From an uncultured Lachnospiraceae bacterium (GTDB taxonomy: Bacteria > Bacillota_A > Clostridia > Lachnospirales > Lachnospiraceae), in contig CADAHD010000228.1 of NCBI GenBank assembly GCA_902787595.1, positions 1 through 8,440 on the forward strand: 8,440 nt of DNA, read 5' to 3'. Every line of letters begins with the position of its first letter. Position 1 is the first letter of the stretch. The notes below the pieces were generated by a model. That model did not search any database, had not been told where the DNA came from, and saw nothing but the letters and a program-made list of their open reading frames with translations. A program made the position numbers and the translations under genes. Positions 5,644 through 8,440 of this stretch are shown piece by piece.

Positions 5644-6990
5644 ATGAAGATGGATGATGATGATAAAAAGAAATATTTTCATATGGGGCTGACTTTCTTT
5701 CTGTCAGCCTGCGCAGTGATAGTTTTTCTGCTCAGTTTAATGCATATTTCGGAGATCTCCGAAGGCATCAACTCATTATTAAAAATAGCTACGCCCGTGA
5801 TCGACGGTCTGGTGCTCACATACTTCCTGGCGCCTGTCGTTAACAGCATAGAAAACAAATGGCTATATGCAAAGTTTTCCGACCGTATATTTAAAGGCCA
5901 TGAAGAAGGCGAGGCGCGCGGAAAAGCAAAAAGCAGGGTAAGAGCCTTTTCAATCTTTATCACATATGTGCTTTTTATCCTTATCATTGTAGGCTTTTTC
6001 TGGATAATAATCCCCGATATAGTGGCCAGCATACAGAACATCAGCAAAAACTTCCCTGTATACCAGTGGAATCTGAAGGTATGGATGGAAAAATTGCTTA
6101 TCAAATATCCGCAGCTTGACCAGGCGTATAATACGCTTATGAGCAATTATTCAGAGCCCATTAACCAGTGGATCAATGAAAATATATTCGGCCGTGTAAA
6201 CGAATTTGCGATGACGGTTTTGTCCGGCGGCTTAAGCATAATAAAAGCGCTGTTCAACTTTATCATTGGAATGATCATAGCCCTGTACCTTCTGGGAAGT
6301 AAGGAGCTTATGGTAGGCCAGGCCAAGAAGACCGTTTACGCGCTCATGAAAAAAGATACGGCTAACGCCTTTATCTATAATGTGCGTTATACCAATAAGA
6401 TATTTCAGGATTTCTTTGTAGGAAAGATAGTAGATTCCATAATCGTGGGCCTGCTGTGCTTTATAGCCACGACCATATTGCGCACACCCTATGCAATGCT
6501 GATAAGCATTATCGTGGGCGTGACCAATATCATTCCTTTCTTCGGACCTTTCATAGGAGCTATCCCCAGCGCATTTCTGGTACTTTTGGTCAATCCCAAA
6601 CAGTGCCTGTATTTCATTATACTGATAGGACCGCTTATTCTGGGCCAGAAGACCGGCCTGAGCGGCTTCTGGGTAATATTTGCCATTACGATCTTTGGCG
6701 GCGTGTGGGGCTTTAAGGGCATGCTTCTGGGCGTTCCCATTTTTGCGGTTATCTATACCGGGGTAAGCAGCTTTATCAAAGCCAAGCTAAAAGAAAAAGG
6801 ACTCGAGATCAACACAAAGAAATATGTTCATGTGGATTATATCAACGAAGAAGGCGAATATGTCCGCCTTCCCAAGGAAAAGATAACCAGAGTCTTGAGC
6901 GGAAAAGACTTTAAGAGCATCTTCAGTCATAAAAAGAATTCCGAAGAAGATAAAGAGTCTGATAAGGACGGTGGAGACGACGAGTCGTGA
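5644..6990 (+). CDS. AI-2E/PerM-family permease-like membrane protein
   Basis: This 448-aa polytopic membrane protein fits the AI-2E transporter family (PerM/YtvI/TqsA-like), whose members export small molecules or ions; the substrate here is unknown. Hydrophobic segments lie at about 15-33, 48-66, 101-124, 200-217, 262-278, 281-316, 320-333 and 341-376. Family signatures are VGVTNIIPFFGPFIGAIPSA (291-310) and the end TGLSGFWVIFAI with GMLLGVPIFAVIY (337-371). Oddly, the family's Q-Q-x-D/E-G-N block expected just before the IGPLILG segment (328-334) appears to be missing. Both ends are charged: MDDDDKKK at the start and an acidic Ser/Asp/Glu tail (434-448). No ribosome site precedes ATG 5644 or the in-frame ATG at 5650; a TGn-TATTAT (5626-5634) close by could give a very short leader. 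The stop overlaps the next start (GTGA). Confidence 0.9.
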   Translation: MKMDDDDKKKYFHMGLTFFLSACAVIVFLLSLMHISEISEGINSLLKIATPVIDGLVLTYFLAPVVNSIENKWLYAKFSDRIFKGHEEGEARGKAKSRVRAFSIFITYVLFILIIVGFFWIIIPDIVASIQNISKNFPVYQWNLKVWMEKLLIKYPQLDQAYNTLMSNYSEPINQWINENIFGRVNEFAMTVLSGGLSIIKALFNFIIGMIIALYLLGSKELMVGQAKKTVYALMKKDTANAFIYNVRYTNKIFQDFFVGKIVDSIIVGLLCFIATTILRTPYAMLISIIVGVTNIIPFFGPFIGAIPSAFLVLLVNPKQCLYFIILIGPLILGQKTGLSGFWVIFAITIFGGVWGFKGMLLGVPIFAVIYTGVSSFIKAKLKEKGLEINTKKYVHVDYINEEGEYVRLPKEKITRVLSGKDFKSIFSHKKNSEEDKESDKDGGDDES

Positions 6991-8132
6991 TCAGTTATCT
7001 TTCTTCCTATATCCAGCCCATCATGTGGGCGTGCATGCTTTTCCCTTTTATAGCAGGTATATTTACGATCCCTTTTGTTGTGCACCAGTACCGGAAGTAC
7101 GGCGGCATAGCGTTTATGAGGGTTATCGTTGTTTATTCTTTTATACTTTATCTTATGTGCGCCTTCCTTCTGACGGTGCTTCCTCTGCCTACAATAGAAC
7201 AGGTGCTGGCTATGCCGGACCATCCCATAGGCTGGATACCTTATGTGGGCTTCAGGCACGGATTGGTGGAAAGCGGATTCAGTTTAACAGATCCGGCGTC
7301 CTGGAAGAGGTTCCTTAAGTGCGACGATTTCCTGCAGTGCTTTTATAATGTGGTAATGACCATACCGCTTGGGATATATATGAGGTATTATTTTAAATGC
7401 AGCTTTTTTAAGACGATGCTCATAGGATTTTTGGCCAGCTTTTTCTTTGAGGCTACGCAGTACAGTGCGCTTTTCGGGATCTATCCCAAGCCTTACAGAT
7501 ATACAGAGGTGGATGATCTTATCAACAATACGATGGGAGCGGTGATAGGTTTTATCATAGAGCCGCTTTTTGCGAGATTTATCCCCAGCCGTGCAGAGAT
7601 AGATCATTTATCTTACATTAAAGGCGAGCGTATCACACTGGTACGCAGGCTGTTTGCGGTGGTGATCGATTATGTGCTCTTTAATGTGATATTTGCGGCT
7701 ACCGAAGCGCTGATAATACCCAAAAACGGAGTGGATATAAAGGTAACTGTCTGCGTATGGATCCTTGAGGGCATAATATTCTTTCTGGTATTGCCGGTGA
7801 TCCTTAAGGCACGCACACCGGGACAGGCTATGCTCAAGCTTAAGCTGGCACGTGATAACGGTATGAGATTAAAGGCCGGCATGATAGTAAAAAGGAATTT
7901 CATGCTGTATGTCGTTGAATTTATGATCTTAAATGCGACGGGATTTTTGATGTCGGGCCTGGTCAAGGTACTGCTTAGCTGGCAGAGCAATTCCTTAAAA
8001 GTGATCCTTTTATTCGGCTTCTTCAGTGTGGGTTTTGTTATGGCGATGATGTTTTATGTGCTTCGCTGCTTGAAAAAATATAATGTGATGCCGCACAGCC
8101 ATTACAGCCATACGGTTGAGATATCATATTAA
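6987..8132 (+). CDS. VanZ-like / RDD-domain fusion membrane protein
   Basis: Two known but poorly understood membrane domains are joined in 381 residues. The N-terminal VanZ-like domain (about 45-195) shows NVVMTIPLGIYM (121-132), FFFEATQYS (152-160) and YTEVDDLINNTMGAVIGFI (172-190), with the family's E, Q, D-D and N positions present. VanZ itself gives low-level teicoplanin resistance by an unknown mechanism, but most relatives have no such proven role. The C-terminal RDD domain (about 219-365) shows VRRLFAVVIDYVLF (219-232), with the Arg and Asp of the name, and RTPGQAMLKLKL (276-287). About seven hydrophobic segments are visible. The start is GTG, overlapping the permease stop by 4 bases (GTGA), with GGTGGAG at 6970-6976 as ribosome site. 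The fusion architecture occurs elsewhere in Firmicutes. It is the last gene of the operon. Function unknown; an envelope role is inferred. Confidence 0.9.
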   Translation: MISYLSSYIQPIMWACMLFPFIAGIFTIPFVVHQYRKYGGIAFMRVIVVYSFILYLMCAFLLTVLPLPTIEQVLAMPDHPIGWIPYVGFRHGLVESGFSLTDPASWKRFLKCDDFLQCFYNVVMTIPLGIYMRYYFKCSFFKTMLIGFLASFFFEATQYSALFGIYPKPYRYTEVDDLINNTMGAVIGFIIEPLFARFIPSRAEIDHLSYIKGERITLVRRLFAVVIDYVLFNVIFAATEALIIPKNGVDIKVTVCVWILEGIIFFLVLPVILKARTPGQAMLKLKLARDNGMRLKAGMIVKRNFMLYVVEFMILNATGFLMSGLVKVLLSWQSNSLKVILLFGFFSVGFVMAMMFYVLRCLKKYNVMPHSHYSHTVEISY

Positions 8133-8221
8133 AAATGTCAAAATCAACCCATAAAAAAGTACTTGTTCTTCCGTAACTATCATGTAACCAATGAACGGAT
8201 ACAAAACGGCAAAAGGGAGAT
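8133..8221 (+). other. Intergenic gap before the lipoprotein gene
   Basis: No rho-independent terminator is visible after the VanZ-RDD gene, so the operon may read through. GTAAC occurs twice, at 8173-8177 and 8184-8188, one helical turn apart, which can be a regulator site but may be chance. No convincing -35/-10 pair was found; TTGTTC at 8163-8168 has no good -10 at normal distance. Confidence 0.4.
8215..8219 (+). promoter_or_regulatory. Ribosome site before the lipoprotein gene
   Basis: GGGAG lies in AAAAGGGAGA (8211-8220). It is 8 bases before ATG 8228, the ideal distance, but 19 bases before ATG 8239, which opens the lipoprotein frame. ATG 8228 reads only four codons (Met-Lys-Lys-Arg) before TGA at 8240-8242. 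Confidence 0.65.
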
Positions 8222-8238
8222 ATGTATATGAAAAAAAG

Positions 8239-8440
8239 ATGAATGGAATGAGAAGTGCGGTAATGGCTGTGATGGTGATCGGAACTTTGTGTGCGTGCAC
8301 AAATAACACGTCGAAGAGCATGCCGGTTGAAACAACAGGGGCACCGGCGGTAGAGAACCCTGTGACAGAAGCACCGGTTTCGGAATATCCGGAAAGTGCA
8401 TCGCCGGAAGCAGAGATCCCGGTAAGCACACCGGGTGATG
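8239..8440 (+). CDS. Putative lipoprotein, 3' end outside the window
   Basis: The frame is open from ATG 8239 to the window end (67 codons seen). Residues 6-19 are hydrophobic and run into a lipobox-like LCAC, with C20 (codon 8296-8298) as the likely lipidated residue. A Cys at -2 is unusual but the pattern is otherwise good. After it comes a Pro/Thr/Ser/Glu-rich linker (about 21-67) with APV and EAPV units, typical of surface lipoproteins whose domain lies further on. The product would be a substrate for the LspA encoded upstream. The start is odd: the signal peptide has only one Arg before the hydrophobic part, and the best-spaced ATG (8228) is out of frame by one base in a run of seven A. 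With eight A it would give Met-Lys-Lys-Lys directly in front of the present start. Function of the mature protein unknown. Confidence 0.75.
   Translation, partial: MNGMRSAVMAVMVIGTLCACTNNTSKSMPVETTGAPAVENPVTEAPVSEYPESASPEAEIPVSTPGD

Noticed and set aside
5679..6146. 155-aa minus-strand ORF opposite the permease gene
   Set aside because: Antisense shadow of a well-supported gene; no ribosome site or recognisable domain.
6971..7318. 115-aa plus-strand ORF in another frame across the permease/VanZ junction
   Set aside because: It overlaps two genes with clear family motifs and shows no coding logic of its own.
8124..8429. 101-aa minus-strand ORF opposite the lipoprotein gene, with hydrophobic C-terminal half
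   Set aside because: The plus strand has a ribosome site, signal peptide and lipobox. The minus ORF is Gly/Ser/Thr/Ala-rich as expected from antisense of a Pro/Thr/Glu linker, and lacks a start signal.
1..8440. Search for a defence, toxin-antitoxin, phage or other mobile system
   Set aside because: No such gene family, att-like repeat, inverted terminal repeat or CRISPR spacing was seen; the genes are core or envelope functions.

Overview
The window looks like chromosomal DNA from a Gram-positive, low-to-moderate GC member of the Clostridia, most likely Lachnospiraceae-like. This is inferred from strong Shine-Dalgarno sites of the AGGAGG type, use of TTG and GTG starts, and the gene set: a flotillin, SepF, an AroB-LspA-RluD run, a VanZ-RDD membrane protein and an AI-2E-type permease. 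No database search was possible, so the family names rest on motif recognition and the lineage on impression. I see no rRNA, tRNA, CRISPR array, insertion sequence or phage gene.

Left part (1-2400). A short stretch that may be the tail of an upstream gene is followed by an intergenic repeat (the widespread CTGAGCGAAGCGAAGGATC type) with a perfect 9-bp hairpin. Next come a good extended -10 promoter and a 513-aa flotillin (floT-like). Convergent to it, on the minus strand, lies a 125-aa proline/alanine-rich protein that I cannot assign. The two genes are separated by a double hairpin that terminates transcription from both sides. Their promoters look alike: the same -35, the same 16-bp spacer and the same TGn extended -10.

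Middle (2400-2945). A sepF-like cell-division gene lies alone between an AT-rich region with 10-bp direct repeats and a clear rho-independent terminator. Its start codon is poorly defined.

Right part (2945-8132). One promoter (TTGCTA-17-TATAAT) appears to drive five tightly packed genes: aroB (3-dehydroquinate synthase), lspA (signal peptidase II), an RluD/YlyB-like pseudouridine synthase, an AI-2E/PerM-family permease and a VanZ-RDD fusion protein. Two junctions are 4-base overlaps (ATGA and GTGA), one gap is 2 bp and one is 36 bp. sepF, lspA and rluD are familiar neighbours downstream of the dcw cluster in Firmicutes. The segment therefore looks like a shortened version of that cluster with aroB inserted, coupling shikimate synthesis to envelope maturation genes.

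End (8133-8440). After an 88-bp gap, and without a visible terminator, a lipoprotein gene begins and runs off the window. Its start is odd: the well-placed ATG gives only a 4-codon ORF across a run of seven A, and that ORF overlaps the lipoprotein ATG by ATGA.

I do not see a convincing new multi-gene system. The most useful leads are the intergenic repeat with a compensated base pair, the permease that appears to lack the family's Q-Q-x-D/E-G-N segment, the lipoprotein start, and the unassigned minus-strand gene with a floT-like promoter.
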